Below are positions 22,608 through 32,802 of a stretch of DNA of 64,000 nt, one piece after another. Positions within the stretch are counted from its first letter, which is position 1, and each line of letters starts with the position of its first letter. Made by a program: the position numbers and the translations under genes. The notes under the pieces were generated by a model that made no database searches, had not been told where the DNA came from, and saw only the letters and a list, made by a program, of their open reading frames with translations. Origin of the DNA: Massilia sp. KIM (GTDB lineage: Bacteria; Pseudomonadota; Gammaproteobacteria; Burkholderiales; Burkholderiaceae_D); contig NZ_MVAD01000001.1 in NCBI RefSeq assembly GCF_002007115.1, positions 1,240,001 through 1,304,000 on the forward strand, written 5' to 3'.

Positions 22608-23531
22608 GTCCTGCGGCGCGCGCGCATGGGCGCGCACCGACCAGGTGACGCCGGCCACGAGCAGGGCGATGGCGGCCAGTTCCAGCGGGCGCGGACCCTG
22701 GGCGCGGTAGGCGAAGCCGTAGAGCAGGGCGAACAGGGTCTCGAACAAGATCAGCTGGCCGGACAGGGTGACCGGCACGCGCCGGCTGGCGATGTTCCAC
22801 AGCTGGTTGCCCAGCACCGAGGCGCCCAGGGCCAGCAGCGCGTTGCAGGTCCAGAACAGCGACCAGTCGCGCGCCGCGCCCGTCGGCGCCGCGCCGCCGT
22901 CGAACAGCAGGCTGGCCGCGCCCAGCACGAGCGCCAGCACGCCGGTGCTCAGGCCATACAAGGCCGACCACTCGGCGCTGCCGAAATGCGGATTGCGCTT
23001 GAGGTAGCGGGCATTGTCGAGCGCATACCAGCTCCAGCACAGCAGGGCGCCGAAGGCAGCCGCCAGCCCGGCCAGGATGGCGCCCGGAGGCGCTTGTTCG
23101 CCGTGGGCGAAGGCGTCGAGGTTGATGCAGGCGATGCCGGCCGCCACCAGCAGCAGGGGCAGGGCCAGGCGCCGCAGCGGGACGGCCCCGTGGTCCTTGC
23201 GGCCGAGGAGGGTGACCACCACCGGCAGCATGCCGACGATCAGCGAGGTCGGGCCGACGCCGGCGTACTGGACGCCGACCGCGAGCAGGATGTAGTACAC
23301 GATGTTGCCCGCCAGGGCATGGCGGACCAGGGCGGCCAGGTCGGCGCGGCTCAGGCGCCGGGCCAGGCCGCGCAGCCTGGGCAGCAGCAGGACCAGGGCC
23401 ATGGCGCCATAGGCCAGGTAGCGGCCGACCGCCAGTTGGAGCGGGCTGAAGGCGGACAGGAATTCGGGGACGATAAACACCAGGCCCCACATTGCGCCGG
23501 CCAGCAGGCCGCAGAGTACGCCGATCGCCAT
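22530..23531 (-). CDS. EamA/DMT family transporter
   Basis: The 333-residue protein has about ten hydrophobic segments in two EamA repeats (GLLAGAMWGLVFIVPEF at the start, GASVLGNQLWNIASRRVP in the second half), as in drug/metabolite transporters of the inner membrane. ATG 23531 is the first Met consistent with the family N-terminus; no strong ribosome binding site is visible. The substrate is unknown. It lies on the opposite strand inside the carbohydrate-utilisation region. Its stop falls inside the GH43 gene, giving a 78-base tail-to-tail overlap. It has no evident link to the sugar genes. Confidence 0.87.
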   Translation of the reverse strand: MAIGVLCGLLAGAMWGLVFIVPEFLSAFSPLQLAVGRYLAYGAMALVLLLPRLRGLARRLSRADLAALVRHALAGNIVYYILLAVGVQYAGVGPTSLIVGMLPVVVTLLGRKDHGAVPLRRLALPLLLVAAGIACINLDAFAHGEQAPPGAILAGLAAAFGALLCWSWYALDNARYLKRNPHFGSAEWSALYGLSTGVLALVLGAASLLFDGGAAPTGAARDWSLFWTCNALLALGASVLGNQLWNIASRRVPVTLSGQLILFETLFALLYGFAYRAQGPRPLELAAIALLVAGVTWSVRAHARAPQDSGTEPADRHLAEGDGMAGAAHRHQA

Positions 23532-23616
23532 CGATGCCGTCCGTCCAAAAGGGAAGGATTCTAGCAGGCCCGCGCGCCGGTCGCCGGGTCCGGGGGCGGG
23601 CCCACCCCCGCGCACG

Positions 23617-23637
23617 CTTGAACCGGCCCCCTTCAAG
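23617..23637. promoter_or_regulatory. Inverted repeat upstream of the sugar ABC operon
   Basis: CTTGAA and TTCAAG form a perfect 6-base inverted repeat with a 9-base spacer, about 55 bases upstream of the TTG start of the binding-protein gene. It sits where a promoter or operator would be expected. It does not resemble a CG-centred LacI operator, so its role is uncertain. Confidence 0.3.
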
Positions 23638-23691
23638 AATTATTTGCTAGTATTAATTCATAAAACTTAACAATATTTACAGGAGACAGGC

Positions 23692-24990
23692 TTGGCGCAC
23701 ACCGCATGGCGCCTGGCCGGCGTCACGCTCGCCGCGGTGCTGGCCGCCACGGCCGGTCCGGCGTCGGCCCAGGTCGAGGTCAGGATGTGGACGCTGCTCA
23801 GCGGCGGCGACGGCGCGCGCATGCGGGCCCTGGTCGAGCGCTTCAACGCCAGCCAGCGCGAGGTGCGCGTGGTCTCCACCACCCTCAAGTGGGGCGAACC
23901 CTTCTACACCAAGCTGATCACCTCCTCGGTGGTGGGCGAAGGCCCCGACATCGCCACCGTCCACCTGTCGCGCATGGTCAACCTGGCCGGCGGCGGCGTA
24001 CTGCGCCCGATCGCCCCGGAAGAATTGCGGGCCGCAGGCCTGAACGGCGCCGACTTCTACCCGCGCCAGTGGACCAAGTCGCACTACCAGGGGCGCCTGT
24101 ACGCGATCCCGGTCGACCTCCACCCCCTGGTCCTGTACTACAACAAGCAGCTGGTCGGCCGCGCCGGCCTGCTTGGGGCCGATGGCCGCCTCAAGCCGAT
24201 CGAGGGCGTCGACGCGCTGACCAGGGCCTTCGGCGCGGTACGCCAGGCCACCGGCCGCCCCGGCATGACCATGGAGAGCAGCCAGAGCTCCTACGCGGTG
24301 TGGCGGCTGTGGGTGTCGATGCTGGCCCAGCGCAAGCTGCCCCTGATCGAGAACGGCAGCTTCGCCTACGGCCACGGCGGCGAGGACGCGCTGGCGCGCA
24401 TCGCCGGCTGGTTCCAGGCCGGCTACGCCCAGTCGGGCCTGGACTACGCGGCCTCGACCAGCCAGTTCATGGGCGGCAATGCCGGCTTCATGATCAACGG
24501 CGTGTGGGAGGTGCCGGAGCTGGTCCGCGCCAGCAAGGCCGGCACCCTGGGTTTCGACTACGGCATCGTCCCGCTGCCGCGCATGTACGGCGACGCCAGC
24601 GTCTGGGCCGACTCGCATGCCTTCGCGCTGCCCGCCAACGAGGGCAAGCCGATCCCGCCCGCCAGGCTGCGCGGGGCGCTGGCCTTCATGGCCTTCGTGG
24701 CCAAAAATTCGCTCGGCTGGGCCGAGGGCGGCCACGTGGTGGCCTACCGCCCGGTGGCCGAGTCGGCGGCCGCGCGCGGCCTGATGCCCAACGCCGCTTA
24801 CGCCGGGGCGGCCGGGCACGTCGTCTACGACCCCGACGCCTGGTACATGGGCGCCGCCGGTCCGCTGGAAGCGATGGCCTCCAAGTTCCTGCCGGCGGCC
24901 CTGTCCTCGCAGCTGACGCCGCGCCAGGCCCTCGCCATGTTCGAGAGCGAGGCCGCGCGCCTGCTCAAGAAACGCCCGCCGCGCTATTGA
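23692..24990 (+). CDS. Sugar ABC transporter substrate-binding protein (family 1)
   Basis: The start is TTG 23692, with AGGAGA five bases upstream and a clean signal peptide after it (LAAVLAATAGPASA, then QVEVRMW). The 432-residue protein belongs to the family 1 extracellular solute-binding proteins: WTLLSGGDGARMRALVERFNAS at the N-terminus minus flanks, the GPDIATVHLS segment, and later GGNAGFMINGVWEVPEL. No lipobox is present, so it should be a free periplasmic protein. It heads an operon of binding protein, two permeases, ATPase and LacI regulator. The context suggests oligosaccharides released by GH43 enzymes. Confidence 0.92.
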   Translation: MAHTAWRLAGVTLAAVLAATAGPASAQVEVRMWTLLSGGDGARMRALVERFNASQREVRVVSTTLKWGEPFYTKLITSSVVGEGPDIATVHLSRMVNLAGGGVLRPIAPEELRAAGLNGADFYPRQWTKSHYQGRLYAIPVDLHPLVLYYNKQLVGRAGLLGADGRLKPIEGVDALTRAFGAVRQATGRPGMTMESSQSSYAVWRLWVSMLAQRKLPLIENGSFAYGHGGEDALARIAGWFQAGYAQSGLDYAASTSQFMGGNAGFMINGVWEVPELVRASKAGTLGFDYGIVPLPRMYGDASVWADSHAFALPANEGKPIPPARLRGALAFMAFVAKNSLGWAEGGHVVAYRPVAESAAARGLMPNAAYAGAAGHVVYDPDAWYMGAAGPLEAMASKFLPAALSSQLTPRQALAMFESEAARLLKKRPPRY

Positions 24991-25003
24991 ACCCGGAGCC
25001 AGG

Positions 25004-25882
25004 ATGCCGAACACGCCGCCTTCATCCCGTGCCGACGCGCTGCCCGCCGCGCTGCTGCTGGCGCCCTTCGGCATCGTGTTCGTCCTGTTCTTCTTCCTGC
25101 CCGCGCTCCAGACCTTCTGGCTCAGCCTCACCGAAAGCAGCCTGACCCGCACCAACGCCTTCGTCGGCCTGGAAAACTACTTCACCCTGGTCCAGGACCC
25201 CTCGTTCTGGGCGGCCCTCGGCCACACCTTCTACTTCGCGCTGCTGACCGTGCTGCCGCTGACCGCCCTCGGGCTGGTGATGGCCCTGCTGGTCGACCGC
25301 TTCGCGCGCGCCCGCACCTGGCTGCAGGGCGCCTTCTTCCTGCCCTATGTTCTGCCGATCTCGGTGATGACCCTGATCGCCGACTGGATGCTCCAGCCTT
25401 CCTCTGGCGTGGTGAACCATGTGCTGGGCATGCAGCGCGCCTGGTTCGCCGACCTCACCTGGGCCATGCCCATGGTCGCCATCGCCACCATCTGGTGGAC
25501 CGTGGGCTTCAACATGCTGATGTTCCTGGCCGGCCTGCGCAACATTCCGGCCGACCTCTACGAGGCCGCCAGCCTGGACGGAGCGCGCGGCTTCACCCTG
25601 TTTCGCACCATCACCTGGCCGGCCTTGCGGCCGGTGGCCGGGATGGCCATGGTGCTGCAGCTGATCGCCTCGATGAAGATCTTCGGCCAGACCTACATCA
25701 TGACCACGGGCGGGCCCTTCAACACCACCCGCGTGACCCTGCACTACATGTACGAGACCGCCTTCACCCAGAGCGACGCCGGCTACGCGGCCGCGATCGC
25801 GATGGCCTTCGTGGCGATCGTGATCCTGCTGTCGCTGGCCCAGGCGGGCTTCGTGCGCTGGCTCAACGGGAGGGGCGCATGA
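25004..25882 (+). CDS. Sugar ABC transporter permease (MalF/UgpA type)
   Basis: This 292-residue inner-membrane protein has six predicted helices and the conserved cytoplasmic EAA loop (YEAASLDGARGFTLFRTITWP) that contacts the ATPase. The N-terminal layout (LLLAPFGIVFVLFFFLPALQ) is that of MalF/UgpA-type permeases. A GGAG site precedes the ATG, and it starts 13 bases after the binding-protein stop. The stop overlaps the next permease start by four bases. It forms the translocation channel with the neighbouring permease. Confidence 0.93.
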   Translation: MPNTPPSSRADALPAALLLAPFGIVFVLFFFLPALQTFWLSLTESSLTRTNAFVGLENYFTLVQDPSFWAALGHTFYFALLTVLPLTALGLVMALLVDRFARARTWLQGAFFLPYVLPISVMTLIADWMLQPSSGVVNHVLGMQRAWFADLTWAMPMVAIATIWWTVGFNMLMFLAGLRNIPADLYEAASLDGARGFTLFRTITWPALRPVAGMAMVLQLIASMKIFGQTYIMTTGGPFNTTRVTLHYMYETAFTQSDAGYAAAIAMAFVAIVILLSLAQAGFVRWLNGRGA

Positions 25883-26712
25883 AGACGCGCGGCAGCGCTT
25901 TCTGGACCGTGCTGGGCGCGCTCGCCGCCGCCCTCCTGGCCGCCATGTGGGTGGCGCCGCTGCTGTGGGCGCTCAGCACGGCCCTGCGGCCCGAGCACGA
26001 GACCGTGTCCGCCGTGTTCCACTGGCTGCCACAGGACTGGACCCTGGACGCCTTCCGCAAGGTGCTGGCGGCCGGCAACGTCGGGCGCTGGTTGTTCAAC
26101 AGCGCCCTGGTCGCCCTCCTGGTCACGGTGGTCACGATGGCGCTCAGCCTGATGGCCGCCTATGCCTTCTCGCAGCTGCGTTTCAAGGGCCGCCAGTTGT
26201 TGTTCGCGGCGGCCATGCTGGCCTTCCTGGTGCCTTTCGAGGCCCTCCTGGTGCCGCTGTTTCGCATGATGAACCAGCTCGGCCTGATCAACAGCTATGC
26301 CGGCATCGTGCTGCCCCAGGTGGTGGCGCCGGTGGTGATCTACGTGTTCAAGGGCTTCTTCGACGCCATTCCCGCCGACTTTCGCGAAGCGGCTGTGATG
26401 GACGGCGCCGGGCCGCTGCGCATCCTGTGGAGCGTCTACCTGCCGGTGTCGGGCAACATCGTGTGGGCGATGGCCATCGTCACCTTCATCGCGGCCTGGA
26501 ACAACTTTTTATGGCCCTTCATCATCGTGACCTCCAACGAGATGATGACGATTCCGCTCGGCCTGACCCAGACCTACGACGCCTACGGCGTGCGCTACGC
26601 CCAGCTGATGGCGGCGGCGCTGCTGGGTGCGCTGCCGGTGGCCCTGGCCTACGTGCTGTTCCAGCGCCGCGTCACCCACGGCTTCCTGGCCGCCAGCGGC
26701 CTGAAAGGATAG
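25879..26712 (+). CDS. Sugar ABC transporter permease (MalG/UgpE type)
   Basis: The 277-residue protein starts at ATG 25879, overlapping the previous stop by four bases with AGGGG upstream. It has six predicted helices, the MalG-type N-terminus (LLWALSTALRP), and the EAA loop FREAAVMDGAGPLRILW, followed by a typical C-terminus. It is the second half of the heterodimeric channel. The ATPase gene follows 11 bases downstream. Confidence 0.93.
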   Translation: MKTRGSAFWTVLGALAAALLAAMWVAPLLWALSTALRPEHETVSAVFHWLPQDWTLDAFRKVLAAGNVGRWLFNSALVALLVTVVTMALSLMAAYAFSQLRFKGRQLLFAAAMLAFLVPFEALLVPLFRMMNQLGLINSYAGIVLPQVVAPVVIYVFKGFFDAIPADFREAAVMDGAGPLRILWSVYLPVSGNIVWAMAIVTFIAAWNNFLWPFIIVTSNEMMTIPLGLTQTYDAYGVRYAQLMAAALLGALPVALAYVLFQRRVTHGFLAASGLKG

Positions 26713-26723
26713 AAGGAGCGTTC

Positions 26724-27829
<1,106 letters not shown>

Positions 27830-27833
<4 letters not shown>

Positions 27834-28888
27834 GCGAGCCGGGCCGCCCGCGGCGGCCGACCATGACCGACATCGCCAAGCTGGCCGGGGTGTCGCAATC
27901 CACGGTCTCGCTGGTGATCAACCACATGAGCGGCGCCAAGGTGTCGAAGGCCACGCGCGAGGCGGTGCTGCGCATCGCGCGCGAGATCGGCTACCCGCTG
28001 CAGCGCCACGCCCACGCCCGCCCCGAGCAGGAGCGCAACCTGGTGGTCTACCTGACCGACGAGCTGGCGACCAGCCCGCACGCGATGCAGACCATCGAGG
28101 GCGCGCGCGACGGCGCCTGGGAACAGGGCTGCCTGCTGGCGGTGTTCGCCACCCGCGGCGACCCCGAGCTGGAAGGCGCGGTGCTCGGGCGCATGCTCGC
28201 CAACCCGGCCCTGCTGGGCGTGGTCTACGCCACCATCTTCACGCGCGCCGTGACCGTGCCGGCCGGCCTGAAGGACGTGCCCACCGTGCTGCTCAACTGC
28301 CATGCGCGCGACCGCGCCTGCTCCTCGGTGGTGCCGAGCGAGGTGCTGGGCGGCTTCGCGGCCACCATGCGCCTGGCCGAGGCCGGGCACCGGCGCATCG
28401 GCCTGATCAACGGCGAAGGCTGGATCGAGGCGGCCGGCGAGCGCCTCAAGGGTTACCGGCAGGCGCTCTCGACCTGCGACATCCCTTACGATGCGGCGCT
28501 GGTGCGCGAAGGCGACTGGCAGGTCGACAGCGGCTACCGCCACGCCCTCGATCTCCTGGCCCGGCCGGATCCGCCCACGGCCCTGTTCTGCGCCAACGAC
28601 CTGATGGCGGTCGGCGCCATCGAAGCGGCGCGCAAGCTCGGCCTGGAGGTGCCGGAACAGGTCTCGATCGTCGGCTACGACGACCAGGACCTGGCGCGCT
28701 ACACCACGCCCCAACTGACCACGGTGTTGTTGCCAAACTACGAAATGGGACGCTGGGCGGCCCAGGCCCTGATCGACCAGGCGCGTTCCGGCAGCGCCCG
28801 ACGCACCAGCATCAAGATGGATTGCCCTCTGGTGGAGCGCGAATCCGTGGCCCCGCCAGCCCATCAATCAGCCCATCCGCCGGCCTGA
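27830..28888 (+). CDS. LacI-family transcriptional regulator
   Basis: GTG 27830 overlaps the ATPase stop by four bases. The frame then reads MSEPGRPRRPTMTDIAKLAGVS, of which the last part begins the LacI helix-turn-helix (QSTVSLVINH); an ATG at 27863 is an alternative start. The 352-residue product has a ligand-binding domain with typical motifs (IGLINGEGW, ALFCANDLMAVGAIEAARKLG, VSIVGYDD). It is probably the local repressor of the sugar uptake and GH43 genes, responding to a mono- or disaccharide. Being the last gene of the ABC operon, it could be autoregulated. Confidence 0.92.
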
Positions 28889-28933
28889 TCTGGTGTGCGC
28901 CGCCCCGGCGCGAATTCGGTTAGCTTTTGTCCA

Positions 28934-28955
28934 ATTAGTCATTTTTATGATTAAT
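28934..28955. promoter_or_regulatory. AT-rich palindrome upstream of the TonB receptor/GH43 operon
   Basis: ATTAGTCAT and ATGATTAAT form a 9-base inverted repeat with one mismatch and a TTTT spacer, 85 bases before the receptor start. The surrounding 40 bases are strikingly AT-rich for this genome, as expected of a promoter. It could be a regulator binding site or a weak hairpin after the LacI gene. No protein can be assigned. Confidence 0.35.
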
Positions 28956-29040
28956 AAAAATTTCAATATCGGCAAGCGGTAGCGTCGCGCCCGGCCCGGG
29001 CCCGCCACCGACCACGACCGGAGAGAAACCAGGAGACCCA

Positions 29041-31833
29041 ATGACGACCCTGAAACTCAGGCCGGTATGCGCGGCCATCATGCTGCTGTGCGTACACGGC
29101 GCCCATGCCCAGACCCGAACCACGAGCGACCCCGACATCGAGAACCGCAACCAGGGCGCGGCCGCCCCTGCCGCCGCCGCGCCGGCGGGCGCCGCGCCGA
29201 TCCAGACCGTGCAGGTCACCGGCATCCGCAGCAGCATCCGTTCGGCCGAGGAGATCAAGCGCGACGCCGAGCAGGTGGTCGACTCGATCAACGCCGAGGA
29301 CATCGGCAAGTTCCCGGACCGCGCCGCCGGCGACGCCCTGCAGCGCATCGCCGGGGTGCAGGTCGGGCGCGACCTGGGCGAAACCAATACCGTGATCATC
29401 CGCGGCCTGCCCGACGTCGTGACCACCCTGGACGGCAACGAGATCTTCACCGGCACCGGCCGCCGCCTGTCCTACCAGGACCTGCCGGTGCAGTCGATCG
29501 GCGGCCTGGACGTGTACAAGTCGGCCACCGCCGGCCAGCTCGAAGGCGGCATCGCCGGCGCCGTCAACGTGCGCCTGCGCCAGCCCTTCGACTTCAAGGG
29601 CTATACCGTGAGCGGCTATGCCGAGGCGCGGCGCAGCGAGGTCGAGGGCTCGAGCGGCCACGAGGAAAAGACCAACCCGGGCCTGGGCGTCCTGGCCAGC
29701 AACCGCTGGAAGACCGGCCTGGGCGAGATGGGCTTCCTGTTCGACGTCGCCTGGAACAAGGAGCGCTGGGGTTATCCGGTGCAGTGGGTCGACCGCCCCG
29801 ACCGCATCTTCTCGGTGGGCCAGGACGGCAGCGCGATCCGCCTCAACGACGACCAGCCGATCGCGCCGCTGCGCCCCGGCGACCGGCTGGGCGAACTGCC
29901 CAACATCGGCGGCATCTACAACGCCGGCGACCGCGAACGCGGCAGCATCCACGGCGCCTTCCAGTGGAAGATCAATCCCGAGCTCGAATTCAGCACCCAG
30001 TACCTGGGCACCAGCTACCGCAGCCGCAGCGAAGTCGACTACATCCTCAACATCGCCACCTGGGCCCCGCGCCTGACCAATGCGGTGCTGGCGCCGGAAG
30101 GCCCGTACTGCCAGACCAGGCAGGGCGTGATCTGCCCGATCCAGTCGGCGGTGGCCCCGGCGGCCCAGTTCGGCGGCCCCTACGACTGGGATCCCTATAC
30201 CGCCACCAGCACCTGGGGCGTGAAGGAGCGCACCGACACCCACTTCCTGAACTTCGGGCTGCGCTTCCGGCGCGAGGCGCTGACCCTGGACTCGAACCTG
30301 GCCTTCACCCGCTCCGACTTCGTCAACGACCGCGTGATCGTCGACCAGCAGATCCCGGGCGCGAGCTCCAACGTCTACACCTACGGGCGCGACGGCCACG
30401 GCGGCTACAACACGATCACCACCCCGACCAGCGCCAACCCCTTGCGCGACCCCAACCAGTTCGTGCTGCGCGGGATGGTGCAGAACTGGGGCGAATCCCA
30501 GGGCGAGCAGGTGCAGTTCCGCAGCGACGCCACCTGGCGCCTGGACGGCGGCTTCATCACCGCGCTCACGGCCGGCATCCGCCTCTCCAACCGCGAGGTC
30601 AGCTTCCACGGCGGCGAACGCGCCACCGACCTGCCGGCCGGCGTGCGGCCTTCGCCGATCGACGCCTTCGGCCCGTCCTTCCAGAAGCTGGTGCCGGGCC
30701 TGGACCGCCTCGGCGGCCCCTGGTACACGCCTTCGCGCGACTTCCTGATCGACAATGCGAATACCGTGCGCAGCTTCTACGGCGTGGCCCCGGGCCGGGT
30801 GCCGGAAGACCCCAACCGCCTGTTCGAGCAGCGCGAGCGCAACGCCACCCTGCACCTGGGCGCGCGCTGGCGCGCCGACCTAGGTCCGGTCGGCGTCACC
30901 GGCCATGCGGGCGCGCGCGTGGTCAAGGTCAAGCGCAAGCTCGAAGGCCGCAACCGCACCGGGGACGTGGTCAGCAACGTCGACATCTCGACTTCCGAGA
31001 CCGACGTCCTGCCCAACCTCTCGGCCCTGGTGACCTGGAGCGAGCGCCTGCAATCGCACTTCAGCGCCGGCAAGACCATCACCCGGCCGGAGTTCACCTC
31101 GCTCAATCCCTCGCTGGCCCTGATTCCGCCAACCGTCAACGCGCCCGGCACCGGCTCGGGCGGCAACCCCTATCTGGAGCCGACCGAATCCAAGAGCATC
31201 GACGCCACCCTCGAGTACTACTTCAAGGACAACGGCTACGCCCAGGTCGCGCTGTTCCACCGCGACATCGAAGGCTATCTGCAGAACTTCGAGCTGGCCG
31301 AGACCATCGGCGGCCAGAACTACCGCGTGACCCGGCCGCAGAACTCGGGCAAGGGCAAGTTGAAGGGCGCGGAATTCGGCATCCAGAAGTTCTTCGACTT
31401 CCTGCCGGGCTTCTGGAGCGGCTTCGGCGCCCAGTTCAACTACACCTGGATCGACGGCGAGAACGAGACCCGCACCTCGTTCGAGAGCGGGGACTACCGC
31501 AAGACCGACCTGGTCGGGGTGGCGCGCCAGAACTACAACTTCGCGCTGCTCTACGAGCGCGGCGGCTGGACCGGGCGCCTGGCCGCCACCCGGCGCGGCA
31601 AGTACGTGGAGCAGATCGCCGAGCCGCGCTTCGACCAGGACCGCATCGTCAAGGCCTCGACCTACGTCGACCTGAGCATCGGCTACGAGCTTACCCGCAA
31701 CCTGAGCCTGCAGTTCGACGCGATCAACCTGACCAAGGAACGCTACGAGAGCTACCTGGGCGATCCGATCCGGCCGCGCGACATCCGCTACAACCCGACC
31801 ACCTATGGACTGAGCCTGCGCTACCGGATGTGA
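29041..31833 (+). CDS. TonB-dependent receptor, carbohydrate-type (TIGR01782-like)
   Basis: The 930-residue protein has a signal peptide ending at GAHA and an Ala/Pro linker. The N-terminal TonB-box region (VQVTGIRSSIRSAEEIKRDA) and plug (VVDSINAEDIGKFPDRAAGDALQRI minus its ends, RGLPDVVTTLDGNEIF, GGLDVYKS) follow. The C-terminal barrel ends in YGLSLRYRM. The SIRSAxxIKRxA and GKFPD signatures mark the large subgroup of Xanthomonas and Caulobacter receptors that import oligosaccharides such as maltodextrins or xylans. A GH43 gene starts eight bases after the stop, supporting import of arabinose- or xylose-containing fragments across the outer membrane. It follows the LacI gene after a 152-base AT-rich spacer. 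Confidence 0.92.
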   Translation: MTTLKLRPVCAAIMLLCVHGAHAQTRTTSDPDIENRNQGAAAPAAAAPAGAAPIQTVQVTGIRSSIRSAEEIKRDAEQVVDSINAEDIGKFPDRAAGDALQRIAGVQVGRDLGETNTVIIRGLPDVVTTLDGNEIFTGTGRRLSYQDLPVQSIGGLDVYKSATAGQLEGGIAGAVNVRLRQPFDFKGYTVSGYAEARRSEVEGSSGHEEKTNPGLGVLASNRWKTGLGEMGFLFDVAWNKERWGYPVQWVDRPDRIFSVGQDGSAIRLNDDQPIAPLRPGDRLGELPNIGGIYNAGDRERGSIHGAFQWKINPELEFSTQYLGTSYRSRSEVDYILNIATWAPRLTNAVLAPEGPYCQTRQGVICPIQSAVAPAAQFGGPYDWDPYTATSTWGVKERTDTHFLNFGLRFRREALTLDSNLAFTRSDFVNDRVIVDQQIPGASSNVYTYGRDGHGGYNTITTPTSANPLRDPNQFVLRGMVQNWGESQGEQVQFRSDATWRLDGGFITALTAGIRLSNREVSFHGGERATDLPAGVRPSPIDAFGPSFQKLVPGLDRLGGPWYTPSRDFLIDNANTVRSFYGVAPGRVPEDPNRLFEQRERNATLHLGARWRADLGPVGVTGHAGARVVKVKRKLEGRNRTGDVVSNVDISTSETDVLPNLSALVTWSERLQSHFSAGKTITRPEFTSLNPSLALIPPTVNAPGTGSGGNPYLEPTESKSIDATLEYYFKDNGYAQVALFHRDIEGYLQNFELAETIGGQNYRVTRPQNSGKGKLKGAEFGIQKFFDFLPGFWSGFGAQFNYTWIDGENETRTSFESGDYRKTDLVGVARQNYNFALLYERGGWTGRLAATRRGKYVEQIAEPRFDQDRIVKASTYVDLSIGYELTRNLSLQFDAINLTKERYESYLGDPIRPRDIRYNPTTYGLSLRYRM

Positions 31834-31841
31834 GGATGACG

Positions 31842-32789
31842 ATGGCGAGCACCTACACCAATCCGGTCTATCCGGAGATCATGGCCGACCCCTTCGTGCT
31901 GCGCCACGAAGGGCGCTACTACGCCTACGGCACCGCCCCCGGAAGCCCCGAGGGCGGACGCTTCCCGGTGCTGGTCTCGGACGACCTGGTGCGCTGGGAG
32001 CACGCCGGCTACGCGATCGCCCAGCCGGGCGAGGACCACTTCTGGGCGCCCGAAGTCGCGCATGCCGACGGCAGGTTCTACATGTATTACTCCTCGGGCG
32101 ACGTCGAAGGCAAACGGCACCGGCTGCGGGTGGCGGTGGCCGACCGGCCCGAAGGACCTTTCGTGGACCAGGGCGTGCTGCTGGTGCCGGACCAGCCATT
32201 CTCGATCGACGCCCACCCGTTCCGCGACGAGGACGGCCAGTGGTATCTGTTCTACTGCGTCGACTTCCTCGAGGAAGAGGGCGACCACCGCGTCGGGACC
32301 GGGATCGTGGTCGACCGCATGCCGGAGATGACCCGGCTGGAGGGCAAGCCGCGCATGGTGGCGCGTCCCCACGCCGACTGGCACCTGTTCCGCAAGGGCC
32401 GCGCGATGTACGACGCGGTGTACGACTGGCATACGGTGGAAGGGGCCAGCGTGCTGAAGAACCAGGGCAGGTATTACTGCTTCTACAGCGGCGGGGCCTG
32501 GGAAAAGGAAAACTACGGCGTCAGCTACGTGGTGGCCGACCACCCGCTCGGGCCCTACCATCGGGCGCCGGACGGGCAGGGTCCGATCATGAGCTCGCGG
32601 CCCGGACACCTGATCGGGCCGGGCCACAATTCCTTCACCACCGCGCCGGACGGAAGCACCTGGATCGTCTACCACGCCTGGGACCCGGCCATGACCGGCC
32701 GGCGGATGTGCATCGATCCGCTGGCCTGGCAGGGCGAGCGGCCGGTCACGAGCGGTCCGAGCTGGACGCCCCAGCCAGGTCCGGCCTAG
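31842..32789 (+). CDS. Glycoside hydrolase family 43 enzyme (intracellular or periplasmic, single domain)
   Basis: ATG 31842 is chosen over ATG 31836 because GAGG lies six bases upstream. The 315-residue protein is a single GH43 propeller without a signal peptide. MADPFVLRHEGRYYAYGT holds the likely catalytic base Asp, SIDAHPFRDEDGQWYLFY the pKa-modulating Asp, and VEGASVLKNQGRYY the general acid Glu. The GPGHNSF motif is also typical. It resembles exo-acting arabinofuranosidase or xylosidase members. Close coupling to the TonB receptor gene suggests that it trims imported oligosaccharides. A short GC-rich hairpin spans its stop codon and the 13-base gap to the convergent PAS-GGDEF-EAL gene. 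Confidence 0.88.
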   Translation: MASTYTNPVYPEIMADPFVLRHEGRYYAYGTAPGSPEGGRFPVLVSDDLVRWEHAGYAIAQPGEDHFWAPEVAHADGRFYMYYSSGDVEGKRHRLRVAVADRPEGPFVDQGVLLVPDQPFSIDAHPFRDEDGQWYLFYCVDFLEEEGDHRVGTGIVVDRMPEMTRLEGKPRMVARPHADWHLFRKGRAMYDAVYDWHTVEGASVLKNQGRYYCFYSGGAWEKENYGVSYVVADHPLGPYHRAPDGQGPIMSSRPGHLIGPGHNSFTTAPDGSTWIVYHAWDPAMTGRRMCIDPLAWQGERPVTSGPSWTPQPGPA

Positions 32790-32802
32790 GGGGCCGGCCT
32801 GC

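Noticed and set aside
29067..32789. Single 1240-residue frame covering the TonB receptor region and the GH43 gene
   Set aside because: The part before 31842 is an out-of-frame shadow of the TonB receptor. Only the GH43 segment is real.
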